Shown one piece after another: positions 1-9,674 of a stretch of DNA of 64,000 nucleotides. The notes under the pieces were generated by a model. That model ran no database searches and was not told the origin of the DNA. It worked only from the letters and a program-made list of their open reading frames with translations. Numbering within the stretch: position 1 is the first letter of the stretch; each line of letters begins with the position of its first letter. The translations under genes and the position numbers were made by a program. This stretch comes from Blastobasis lacticolella (taxonomy: Eukaryota; Arthropoda; Insecta; Lepidoptera; Blastobasidae). The stretch spans positions 10,371,428 to 10,435,427 of the forward strand of contig LR990049.1 of the NCBI GenBank assembly GCA_905147135.1. Reading direction: 5' to 3'.

Positions 1-1132
1 CGCCTTACTCCCAGGAGGGTAAGAGGCAAGTTTGATGCCAATCCGACTTATGTGGTCGAATCGAGCCCTGCGTAGCGTCTTTTTGCAAGACTTGGCGGCG
101 AGGTTAAAGGCTTTCTTCAGTTTGCGAGTATCCGGAGACATATGCGCTCGAGCCTCAGCCCAGACAGAGTATGCCGCTTGCTTCAGCGCTTCAGCGCGAC
201 TGCAGTCAGCACTAAACCATGGACGAGACTTACCATTCATCGCTACGTCAGAATATGGAATAAAGTATTCCATTCCCTGCCGTATAACCGCGGTAACGGC
301 TTCAGCACAACTCGACGGATCGCCCGAAGAGAAGCATGCCTCCCGCCAAGGATAGGACGAAAAAAAGTGACGCATCTCATCCCAATCTGCTGATTTGTAT
401 CGCCACACCAGTCGGGGGTTGCATGGGCTTTGCTCGGGTGGGGAATAGACGTATACAGATTTCACCAGACAGTGGTCGGATGTACCCAGTGGTGCGGAAA
501 CCGATACTGAGTGCCTGTCCGGATCAGTTGTCAGCAGAAGGTCTAAGCAATTGGCGGAATGGGAGTCGACATCCGGTACCCACGTGGCGCAGTTTACTAG
601 CTGGGTGAGATCTAGCGACAGAGCTAGTTTACGCGCCTCTCTCCCAGCATGATTGGTCACCTGGTATGGGAAAAGCCACTCTTGGTGGTGGGCATTGAAA
701 TCCCCAAGAATGACCAGCTGCGCCACGGCGTTACATTCCAGTCGTCTCCTGGTCCCCGCTGTGGGATCGATAAACGCAGGCAAACAGGATTTGCACTTAA
801 CCAGTATCCACTAGAAGCCACAAAATAGACAAACCAGCCCCTTCAAAGCATCTGAGACGCCGAATGCAGATGTCGTCGCGAGCGTACACACAGACTCCGG
901 CACGAGGTACGAACCTGTGCTCGAGAGTATACTCTGGGTAACTGAGGTACGCCGCGTCAGCCGGACTTCTGATCTGCGTCTCATTGAGGAACAGCAGCTG
1001 CGGCTTATCAGTCTCGAGGTGGTGGTGGACTGCATTGAGATTTGAGTGCAGGCCTCGGATGTTAGTGAGGTGCACTTTGAGTGGGAGGGGGGACTTACAT
1101 ATGTTCCATTTCACAAGGTCAGTCAAGACCAT
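1..1132 (-). mobile_element. Non-LTR retrotransposon fragment in copy A
   Basis: Duplicate of 3950-5097, entering from the left edge. The initiator end (MVLTDLVKWNICK) is at 1132. Relative to copy B it carries a roughly 43-bp deletion near 735 and an extra short segment near 785-812, which break the endonuclease frame at about residue 110. It therefore encodes nothing useful. Both P-like copies carry this fragment at the same place, so it was present before the P-like element duplicated. Confidence 0.85.
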
Positions 1133-1850
1133 ATAGAAATATTATTTTCTAAAATTCTAAGCCATGGTGGATTTTTTGACAATCCTACAGCGCGACAATT
1201 CGAGTCAATTTATAAAAAGCTTTGATCCACAATGAACTGTCAGTAACAAGCGTAGGGGCCAACCGATTCCATTGGAAAACATTGGTATTCTAAATTGTTC
1301 TTCAATAGATAAAATTAATAACACTTCTTGTTCCCGTACAACAATTGAAGAAACTTACAGTAAGGATGAAGATGACGCGGATGATATAGATTTAGAATCA
1401 CAACTTTATCTCTCACTATTCTATTTCAAAGCAAATTAAATGTGATGCATGCTTAAAGGGTATCTTTGGGGAGTGTGAGGAAAAAAGCTTGATATACTAC
1501 AAAACAAAAGGCTATTTAAAATATGCTTCAAAATATGTAATAATGTTGTGTCGACTTTGCGAAAAAATCATAAGACAAAATCTTGATGAAAATAAAAAAT
1601 TACTACTACGTGTACCACGACATATATTGTGGCAAAATGTCTACGTCAGGTTATTAATGATAATTTGTTTCCTGATGTGGAACAACATGATGGTGACGTT
1701 TTAGTAAATCATAAAATAGAATTAACTAGCACAGTATTATCAAAGTACGCAAACACTAGGATTGCATATCTTACAAAAAAAAGTGACCCTAAAAAATGTA
1801 TACGGCACATTTATACTAAATTGATTCATTTTAAAAATCAATGAATGTAA
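1133..1850 (+). pseudogene. P-like transposase C-terminal region, copy A (decayed)
   Basis: Duplicate of 5100-5830. Across frames it shows FSKIRSHGGF at the left, then KGYLKYASKYVIMLCRLCEK and ANTRIAYLTKK at the right, which resemble the C-terminal part of P-element/THAP9 transposases. Frameshifts and stops break the frame: between about 1590 and 1700 the copy slips relative to copy B, and runs of A differ in length. It starts immediately after the initiator end of the reverse-oriented retrotransposon fragment. No function is expected. Confidence 0.7.
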
Positions 1851-2019
1851 TTTTGTTCATTATTTTGGTTGACTAAAGTTTTTTTTTTAATTTTGTTGTT
1901 CTGTTTGTCATTCAATTCTTCTATTTTTTTTTTAATGTCCATTTATAAAACTTCTCTGTGTCCAAATAAATATGATGAACGAAATGGATTTTTCTTGTGT
2001 TTTTTATTCCATACTAGCT

Positions 2020-2230
2020 TCTGCCTGCGACTTCGTCTGCGTGGACTCAACTTAATGCTTAGCACGTAAAAAATTTTCCCTCGGGAACTACTTAAGGGAT
2101 CGGGATAAAAGGTAGCCTATGTTCTTTTCCATGTCAAAGTCTACATCCATGCCAAATTTCACCCAAATCTGTTTAGCCGTTTCTGCGTGATTGAGTAACA
2201 AACATCCAAATATCCAAACATTTCTAACAT
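2020..2230 (+). repeat. Interspersed repeat tail, copy in element A
   Basis: This segment (gcctgcgacttcgtctgcgtgg ... gggataaaaggtagcctatg ... ctgtttagccgtttctgcgtg) is a repeat type I recognise as widespread in moth and butterfly genomes, probably a retroposon 3' part. The duplicate at 5970-6180 in element B came with the duplication. A related piece in reverse lies at about 54955-55060. Confidence 0.6.
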
Positions 2231-2275
2231 ACATACAGTACGTGCTGAAAACATTAGTCTCCCTTCTTGGCAGTA

Positions 2276-2403
2276 CGGTTAAATATATTATTATATTAGA
2301 CGGGACTTGGACGCGACGTACTTTTACGATTTGTCGCGTCCAAGTCCCGTCTAATATAATAATATGTGTAAAGAACGCGAGTTTAGTTTGAAACGGTTAA
2401 ATA
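2276..2403. mobile_element. Tiny hairpin insertion (about 118 bp) present in copy A, absent from copy B
   Basis: A perfect 33-bp inverted repeat (2285-2317 with 2333-2365, 15-base loop) is followed by about 28 further bases. The block is flanked by the direct repeat cggttaaata (2276-2285 and 2394-2403). The corresponding place in copy B, near 6228-6237, has the repeat once and no hairpin, so this is a clean insertion. No coding potential. It may be a miniature transposon; the class is unknown. Confidence 0.75.
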
Positions 2404-2855
2404 TGTCTGTTTACTACTTTTTATTAAATTAATATGTATGTATTTTCGAATTTCAACAAATTTATTAATTTTGTAATATCGATAATTATGTCGATACGAT
2501 TTTTAATTGGTTACCTCCCTTTAGAGCGAGTGTATTATTACGTATACGTACACAGATTTTTCTGTGTGATACATATTTGTGTGCAAAAACAAGCTAGTGT
2601 GTCAATTTTGAAATAGTGTGAGTTTGTAAAGACAAACATTATTTTTGTGTATGTGTGATTTTGTTTCATAGTGTGATTTACCCTTAGATCATATAGTTAA
2701 GGATAAGACTTACAGGCGCTTTCCCCTCTGCCGAGGTATAAGATTGATGAACTTCAAAAAATCTAATGCTTTCATAAAAACCATTTGCGTAATCGATTAC
2801 AAACAGTCGCGCATCGGTAAATCATCGTAAGGACGTCTGCGAGTGCTCCGCTAAA

Positions 2856-2935
2856 ATGCCGTTTTGTGCTGTTAACTCGTGCAAAAACAAGTCCAACACA
2901 TCAAACATTAAAAAAGATGGAATAACCTTTCATTT
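2856..2935 (+). pseudogene. First exon of P-like transposase: start of a THAP zinc finger
   Basis: The frame opens MPFCAVNSCKN and continues 26 codons to ...KKDGITFH. The C-x4-C spacing near the start followed by ITFH is the opening of the C2CH THAP DNA-binding domain, which is the N-terminus of P-element transposases and THAP9-like proteins. A GTGAGT donor follows at 2936. I see no matching second exon before the retrotransposon at 3595, so the rest of the DNA-binding domain and the catalytic core appear to be lost. The exon is on the same strand as the C-terminal piece at 5100-5787, consistent with one original gene. Confidence 0.75.
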
Positions 2936-3062
2936 GTGAGTATTTTTTTATTTTATTTACGTATATTTCTATTTAAATGTAATTTCTAATAATCGTAATG
3001 ACGTATCGATTAGATAGTGAGCAATATGAATAATCGAGTCATGTTACTCATGTTTGTGCGAC

Positions 3063-3133
3063 ACGAGACTACATGCACTCCCCACGAGACTACATGCACT
3101 CCCCACGAGACTCCATGCACTCCCCACGAGACT
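3063..3133. repeat. 21-bp tandem repeat, about 3.4 copies
   Basis: The unit acgagactacatgcactcccc is repeated at 3063, 3084 and 3105 (the last with one base change) and a partial unit follows at 3126. It lies in the presumed first intron of the P-like transposase gene. Confidence 0.9.
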
Positions 3134-3594
3134 AGTGTTTTAAGAAATACAACTTAAGACTCTATGTTCTAAGCAATAGAGATTAATCGTGGTTGAATTT
3201 AAGTCAATCAAAAAATTTCGAAAAAATTTCCGAAGTTTTGTGTGACGTGACTTTACTTCTTAACTATCGATGTCGATAAAAATTTATACTTAGTATAATT
3301 TTAATGAGACGAAACATAAATCCGATTGTTTTGAACTTTTACACGACTGCACAAACAAGTAGTTTAATGTGTTTTATGTAAGTATGTATGTGATATTTTT
3401 TTAAATGTGAAAAATCAAAATGTGATAATAATCACGTGTTTGTTATCAAATGACGTAGTCGGGGTATAGTTTTTAGGGTTCCGGAGCCAAATGGCAAAAA
3501 CCGAACTCTTATGTGTGAACTGCATTAAGATTTTCATACAAAAATAGAAAATAATAATAATAAATTTTGGGGGTCCCCATACATAGAACTGAAT

Positions 3595-5097
3595 TTAAAT
3601 TTTTTTTAGGCGATACAGGCGCGTGAGAATAGGAGACAACTCGGGGGCACAACTACGCAGGACTATTGGTATACGATCTGGTCCACTAGCCTTGTTCACG
3701 TCTAGACTCCGCAGGATTTTTAAAATCTCTTTCTGATGTATACGCACCTCTGCCATAGTGCACTCAGCGCGGGGTGAGATAGGTGGAGTTTTACTTGCAG
3801 TATCCAAACCTGAATTCGCCGCGAATTGAGAAGCAAGTAAATTTGCTTTCTCTTCCGCAGCATGCGCCAGTGTCCCATCCGGTTTCAGCAATGGTGGTAA
3901 CGAAGATTGACTAAAGTTGGATTCGACCGCTTTTGCCAAAGACCAAAACGCCTTACTCCCAGGAGGGTAAGAGGCAAGTTTGATGCCAATCCGACTTATG
4001 TGGTCGAATCGAGCCCTGTGTAGCGTCTTTTTGCAAGACTTGGCGGCGAGGTTAAAGGCTTTCTTCAGTTTGCGAGTATCCGGAGACATATGCGCTCGAG
4101 CCTCAGCCCAGACAGAGTATGCCGCTTGCTTCAGCGCTTCAGCGCGACTGCAGTCAGCACTAAACCATGGACGAGACTTGCCATTCATCGCTACGTTAGA
4201 ATATGGAATAAAGTATTCCATTTCCTGCCGTATAACCGCGGTAACGGCTTCAGCACAACTCGACGGATCGCCCGAAGAATAGCATGCCTCCCGCCAAGGA
4301 TAGGACGAAAAAAAGTGACGCATCTCATCCCAATCTGCTGATTTGTATCGCCACACCAGTCGGGGGTTGCATGGGCTTTGCTCGGGTGGGGAATAGACGG
4401 ATACAGATTTCACCAGACAGTGGTCGGATGTACCCAGCGGTGCGGAAACCGATACTGAGTGCCTGTCCGGATCAGTTGTCAGCAGAAGGTCTAAGCAATT
4501 GGCGGAATGGGAGTCGATATCCGGTACCCTCGTGGCGCAGTTTACTAGCTGGGTGAGATCTAGCGACAGAGCTAGTTTACGCGCCTCTCTCCCAGCATGA
4601 TTGGTCACCTGGTATGGGAAAAGCCACTCTTCGTGGTGGGCATTGAAATCCCCCAGAATGACCAGCTGCGCCACGGGGTAACATTCCTTCGCTTCATCCG
4701 CCGCGTCAATGAGATGTTCACATAAACGAGTCGTCTCCTGGTCCCCGCTGTGGGATCGATAAACGCAGGAAAACAGAAGAAGCCACAAAATGGACAAACC
4801 AGCCCCTTCAAAGCATCTGAGACGCCGAATGCAGATGTCGTCGCGAGCGTACACACAGACTCCGGCACGAGGTACGAACCTGTGCTCGAGAGTATACCGT
4901 GGGTAACTGAGGTACGCCGCGTCAGCCGGACTTCTGATCTGCGTCTCAGTGAGGAACAGCAGCTGCGGCTTTTCAGTCTCGAGGTGGTGGTGGACTGCAT
5001 TGAGATTTGAGTGCAGGCCTCGGATGTTAGTAAGGTGCACTTTGAGTGGGAGGGGGGACTTACATATGTTCCATTTCACAAGGTCAGTCAAGACCAT
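3595..5097 (-). mobile_element. Non-LTR retrotransposon fragment in copy B: endonuclease plus start of reverse transcriptase
   Basis: A 500-codon open frame starts MVLTDLVKWNICK at 5097. It reads through an apurinic-type endonuclease domain (TETQI near residue 50, GDFNAHH near 150, GTSDHCL near 230) and a linker into the first reverse transcriptase block (SLDVNKASGPDRIP near 470). It then ends abruptly after ILTRLYRL. The catalytic FADD block and everything downstream are absent. Loss of the 3' side is unusual, because target-primed insertion normally truncates the 5' side. The family looks the same as the fragment at 17136-17690, which holds the missing C-terminal end. It lies on the strand opposite the P transposase and butts against its exon. 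Confidence 0.85.
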
Positions 5098-5099
5098 AT

Positions 5100-5787
5100 A
5101 GAAATATTATTTTCTAAAATTCGAAGCCATGGTGGATTTTCTGACAATCCTACAGCGCGACAATTCGAGTCAATTTATAAAAAGCTTTGATCCACAATGA
5201 ACTGTCAGTAACAAGCGTAGGGACCAACTGCATTCCATTGGTATTCTAAATTGTTCTTCAATAGATAAAATTAATAACACTTCTTGTTCCCGTATTAACA
5301 ATTGAAGAAACTTACAGTAAGGATGAAGATGACGCGGATGATATAGATTTAGAATCACAACTTTATCTCTCACGTTGTGTATTCTATTTCAAAGCAAATT
5401 AAATGTGATGCATACTTAAAGGGTATTTTTGGGGAGTGTGAGGAAAAAAGCTTAATATACTTCAAAACAAAAGGCTATTTAAAATATGCTTCAAAATATG
5501 TAATAATGTTGTGTCGACTTTGCGAAAAAATCATAAGACAAAATCTTGATGAAAATAAAAAAATTACTACTACGTGTACCACGACATATATTGTGGCAAA
5601 ATGTCTACGTCATGTTATGAATGATAATTTGTTTCCTGATGTGGAACAACATGATGGTGACATTTTAGTAAATCATAAAATAGAATTAACTAAAACAGTA
5701 TTATCAAAGTACGCAAACACTAGGATTGCATATCTTACAAAAAAAGTGACCCTTAAAAATTTATACGGCACATTTATACTAAATTGA
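5100..5787 (+). pseudogene. P-like transposase C-terminal region, copy B
   Basis: From 5100 one frame reads EILFSKIRSHGGFSDNPTAR, a segment typical of P-element/THAP9 transposases. After stops and a frame change, 5377-5787 is open for 136 codons and holds the C-terminal signature GYLKYASKYVIMLCRLCEK, then LFPDVEQHDGDIL and a terminal KYANTRIAYLTKK. The left edge abuts the reverse-oriented retrotransposon fragment at 5097. Compared with copy A (1133-1850) this copy keeps a longer open frame. The left part has in-frame stops, so I call it a broken gene. Family assignment is by recognition only. Confidence 0.75.
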
Positions 5788-6666
5788 TTCATTTTAAAAA
5801 TCAATCAATGTCACTTTTTTCATTATTTTGGTTGACTAAAGTTTTTTTTTTTTAAATTTGTTTTGTTTGTCATTCAATTGGGTATTTTCTTCTATTTTTT
5901 TAATGTCCATTTATGAAACTTCTCTGTGTTCAAATAAATATGATGAACGAAATGGATTTTTCTTGTTGCTTCTGCCCGCGACTTCGTCTGCGTGGACTCA
6001 ACTTAATGCTTAGCACGTAAAAATTTTTCCCTCGGGAACTACTTAAGGGATCGGGATAAAAGGTAGCCTATGTTCTTTTCCATGTCAAATTCTACATCCA
6101 TGCCAAATTTCACCCAAATCTGTTTAGCCGTTTCTGCGTGATTGAGTAACAAACATCCAAATATCCAAATTTTTCTAACATACATGCAGTACGTGCTGAA
6201 AACATTAGTCTCCCTTCTTGGCAGTACGGTTAAATATGTCTGTTTACTATTTTTTATTAAATTAATATGTATGTATTTTCGAATTTTAACAAATTTATTA
6301 ATTTTATAATATCGATAATTATGTCGATACGATTTTTAATTGGTTACCTCCCTTTAGAGCGAGTGTATTATTACGTATACGTACACTGATTTTTCTGTGT
6401 GATGCATATTTGTGTGCAAAAACAAGCTAGTGTGTAAATTTTGAAATAGTGTGAGTTTGTAAAGACAAACATTATTTTTGTGAATGTGTGATTTTGTTTC
6501 ATAGTGTGATTTACCCTCCCCGCACCAAAATCGGCAGAAAGTTTTGTTAGAAGATTTGTCCACAAATCTTATCCTTAACTATATGATCTAAGGATTTACC
6601 CTCCCCGCACCAAAATCGGCAGAAAGTTTTGTTAGAAGATTTGTCCACAAATCTTATCCTTAACTA

Positions 6667-8188
6667 AGGTGCGTTGGGGTAAGACCGTGAATGGGGTAAG
6701 AACGTATATGTTAAATATCTACCGATTCTGTGATAATTTTTTTATACTGGCAACATAGCGCAAGACGCCATTTTGTTTTGCTACTCCCTTCAGTCCGCAT
6801 CGGTGATTTCGTATTGTCGGTCGTCTGTTATGGCTGTTTCACCACATGTTACGCATCTCGGAAAGATTTTTGTGATCCGGACTTATCCCAGACGACATCT
6901 CATTGATTTTTTGATGAGTATTTGCACTCTTTTGAAAGTTATTTGGCTTTATGTTGTTAAAAAATCAATTCTTTCTCGATAGGTATGTTTAAAATAGCCT
7001 AAATGTGGCTACAAGTCGAGATCCGAACTTTCCCCATGTAAATATCTAAGGGTGAAGTACGGAGTAAAAATATCCGATCTTGACCTTAATTGAAAATGCA
7101 TGTGGTTGTCAAACTTTAGCTTAGTCCGAACTTTAACCACTGATATTTTTGTGGCTAAAAATGTTGTATATGTAATATGTAATGCTTTCTCACTGCAACT
7201 TTATATTAATTATATAGTTGCAGTGAGAAATATATTATACATACTAAAAAATATATTATACATAAAGTACAGGGCGTCCCACGGCTGTGCCACATAGAGG
7301 GAAAGTGCCTTAAATATTGAAGACATGATTGAAAAAAAAAAACTTCATTTTGAGATAAGCTTTTCGGTCGTATCTTAGTATAACGGGTGTTTTTTGTTTG
7401 ACGGGTTCGATTCCCGGTTCAGACAAACGATTATTTATAATATACATACATACCTACCTATTACATAATATCCAGCCTCCTTCATACCAATAATAACTCA
7501 GAAACGTCTGTTTTTGATAGAAAGAAAATTTTATAGGTGGGTCGGATTTGAGAAGGTCGTCTCAAATTTTTATTTTAGATTTTCGGCTTGGCTATCGAGA
7601 CTCGCATAGGTTCGTTAGGTATGGCGAACACAACGCCAGAAGAGCGCGTCAAATCTTTGCTTTGTATCAACCAGTAATCAGGCCAAAAATTATAAAAAAG
7701 TGCGAGATTTACCCTGGTAGGTACGTAGGTTACCTACCTATTGAAACATTTGAGACACAAAAGTTTGAGAACTACAGCGACTTGAAATTTACTCGGGCGG
7801 GGTAAGATCGGACGCTCAAAACAAAAAAAAGGTAAAATGTTCTGTTCCTGCTATGTTTTTAAACATAATTAAATTTTACAAGAAGAATGCTGTAGCGAGT
7901 ATAAGATCGGATATTTTCTTTTTATGAACCTTGTGTTCTAAGCCACACGAGGAATTTTAGGAATTTTTCCCATGAATTTTTAAATCTATGTCTATACTTT
8001 AAACTCCCGTAACACAGCAGTCGTTAAATCTATGCAAACATGAAAATATTTTTCTGATAGGTTGTTTATTGATTATCAGTTTCTACTTTATTTTATTACG
8101 CTAGCTGATATAGATTTTGAGGAAAAAATAAATTGCCAACTTCTTATGAATGCAGCTAAAAACCATCCGAACTTACCCCAACGCACCT
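6667..8188. mobile_element. TA-inserting DNA transposon, 1522 bp, non-autonomous
   Basis: The element begins aggtgcgttggggtaag and ends in the exact reverse complement. It is flanked by TA at 6665-6666 and 8189-8190. The uninterrupted target is visible at 6571-6592 in the end of copy B, so the insertion added the element and duplicated TA, which is typical of Tc1/mariner/pogo-type transposons. Inside, variants of 'ggggtaagatcgga' recur in both orientations (near 6675, 6690, 7798, 7898). No ORF longer than about 85 codons resembles a transposase. A tRNA-like B box lies near 7403. Confidence 0.85.
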
Positions 8189-8350
8189 TATATGATCTAA
8201 GTAGATATCACGTTTTAATAAAATTTAAAATCAACTAAAGATTTTGTTGTTAAAAATCCATTTCCAAAATTCCAAGGATAATCGAAACATTTAACTGTAG
8301 TAAACAACATGGCGTAGATTCTAAACGTATAAAATTATACATTTTTAGTT

Positions 8351-8620
8351 AATGAGGAGGTTTCCAGTAGGTATTGATAGTTGGTTTCAAAAAGCATAAA
8401 TATATGGCGCTCCTACAATTTTGGTAATCTTTTTATTATCTGTATGATGATGGCAGTGATTTCATGCAGCCAACTAATACTAAACTTAAAAATAAAATGT
8501 TTATTAATATAAACATAATTGTTAGAGGTTGAACGAAGTATAAAAATAAATATTTATAGAAGTTGGCACTATGTTGCATTATTATTACAACCTCTAAAAT
8601 GGTTGAAAACTATTCTAGAT
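8351..8620 (-). mobile_element. MITE fragment (AATGAGGAG family), reverse orientation
   Basis: The terminal sequence aatgaggaggtttccagtag starts at 8351 and the segment matches the right half of the MITE at 36183-36599 in reverse. The match stops near 8617, before the other end. It forms a long inverted pair with 10300-10568. Confidence 0.75.
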
Positions 8621-9109
8621 TTTTCTATCATCTCTAGATGTTTGACAACCACGCCCATCCAAAAGATCCAAAAGATCCTTGTAGGTCTGTAGTTGGCCAA
8701 AGACAATAACTGTTAATCGAGGCATTCTAGCCGTGCAGTAGAAGTTCACCGAAAAGCGCTCATGATACGATTCTAAACAATGAGGAGTTTTCCAATAGGT
8801 ATCTAAAGCATTCCTAACCACTCACTAGATGGCGCCCCGACAATTTTGGTAATTGATAATCGCTTGAAATAGGTTCTTAGCAAACAGGATATAAACACTG
8901 GGTACGTTGTATTGGATAATATTGTATTTGTCAATAGTTTTCAACCATTTTAGAGGTTGTAATAATAATTAGAGATGAAACGGATAGTTGTTTGGCCGGA
9001 TACCGGATACCGGATATCCGGCCAGCCTCCTAGCCGGATAGCCGGATATCCGGCGGCCGGATATTCAGCAGGACATAGTCTCTAAACAATCTTGTGCAAG
9101 TTGTGATCG

Positions 9110-9280
9110 CGGCGTGCTAGATAACTGATTAACTACTTATATACTTTTAAATACATACTTAGAACACCCAGACCCGTAACAGGAATCAAATTCATCTTTC
9201 AATTTCTGCCCGGCTAGGAATCGAACCCGGGACCTCTTGCGTGACAAACCGGCATGTTGACCACTGAACCACTCAGGTCA
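9110..9280 (-). repeat. tRNA-derived SINE inside hAT copy 1
   Basis: On the minus strand a tRNA-like head (about 9207-9280) shows an A-box-like tggttcagtggtca and the B box gggttcgattcc, followed by a body continuing gcagaaattgaaagatgaa. The head resembles tRNA-Gly. Other copies are at 39282-39512 and 63784-64000. It lacks a mature tRNA fold at the acceptor ends, so it is not a tRNA gene. Confidence 0.75.
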
Positions 9281-9433
9281 TCAATAATTTGAACGTTGAA
9301 ATTAACAATTCTTCCGCCCTTCCCCACATTAGCCTACAGCATCGTAGAGGATAAACGACATCGTATACTACCTCTAAATATAAAGAAATTCATATTTTTA
9401 TTACAGGATAATATGTTTTTAATATCTTTATTA

Positions 9434-9674
9434 TTACATAATATATGTATGAAGCCGTGAACTAGATGGAGTGCTAAACGTATTAAAACGATAGGTACAA
9501 TTATAACACATGCTTTGCTTACTTTGGGGCTAGATGGCGCTGTGTGAATTTGTCCACGATTATTTATTATTATTATTTCTGTCGTACGTGAAATAGTTGT
9601 ACCTATCGTTGTAATACGATTAGCAATCCATCCAGTTCACGGCTTCATACATATATTATGTAACAGCCTGTATA
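9434..9674. mobile_element. Palindromic MITE inside hAT copy 1
   Basis: Long inverted arms (tacataatatatgtatgaag ... reverse complement) enclose a piece resembling the SINE tail (ctttgcttactttggggc, near 9513). The same insertion is at 38951-39167 in hAT copy 2. The right end reads through cagcctgtata, which is missing on the left here but present in copy 2. Confidence 0.7.

Larger units (their letters stand above)
2686..6592 (+). mobile_element. P-element-like (THAP) transposon, copy B, complete from end to end
   Basis: The 3907-bp element has inverted ends that begin cttagatcatatagttaagg and end in the reverse complement of the same bases. It is flanked on both sides by the 8-bp direct repeat gatttacc (2678-2685 and 6593-6600). 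An 8-bp target duplication is the family rule for P elements. Inside are a THAP-domain first exon (2856-2935), a 21-bp minisatellite (3063-3133), a reverse-oriented retrotransposon fragment (3595-5097), a P-transposase C-terminal region (5100-5787) and a long 3' non-coding tail. The middle of the transposase, where the catalytic and GTP-binding parts should be, is missing, so the copy is non-autonomous. The right half is a close duplicate of 1-2685. Confidence 0.88.
1..8201 (+). mobile_element. P-element-like (THAP) transposon, copy A, right-hand part
   Basis: This element enters from the left edge of the window and ends at 8201 with the terminal repeat ...taactatatgatctaag. Visible pieces in order are a reverse-oriented retrotransposon fragment (1-1132), a decayed P-transposase C-terminal region (1133-1850), a 3' non-coding part to 2685, then after copy B the remainder (6593-6666) and the last bases of its repeat (8189-8201). 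Two later insertions interrupt it: copy B of the same family (2686-6592) and a TA-inserting element (6667-8188). Removing both leaves a continuous element end. The left end and left target duplication lie outside the window; the right flank candidate is 8202-8209. It cannot encode a full transposase as seen here. Confidence 0.8.

Noticed and set aside
3063..3133. Regular short repeats resembling a CRISPR array
   Set aside because: Units are contiguous with no spacers, and the genome is eukaryotic.
6511..6666. 85-bp tandem duplication
   Set aside because: Explained fully by insertion of P-like copy B into copy A with an 8-bp target duplication; it is not an independent tandem repeat.
9207..9280. 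tRNA-like sequence, possible tRNA-Gly gene
   Set aside because: A and B boxes are present but the acceptor stem does not pair and the same head recurs with a shared SINE body at 39282 and 63784.
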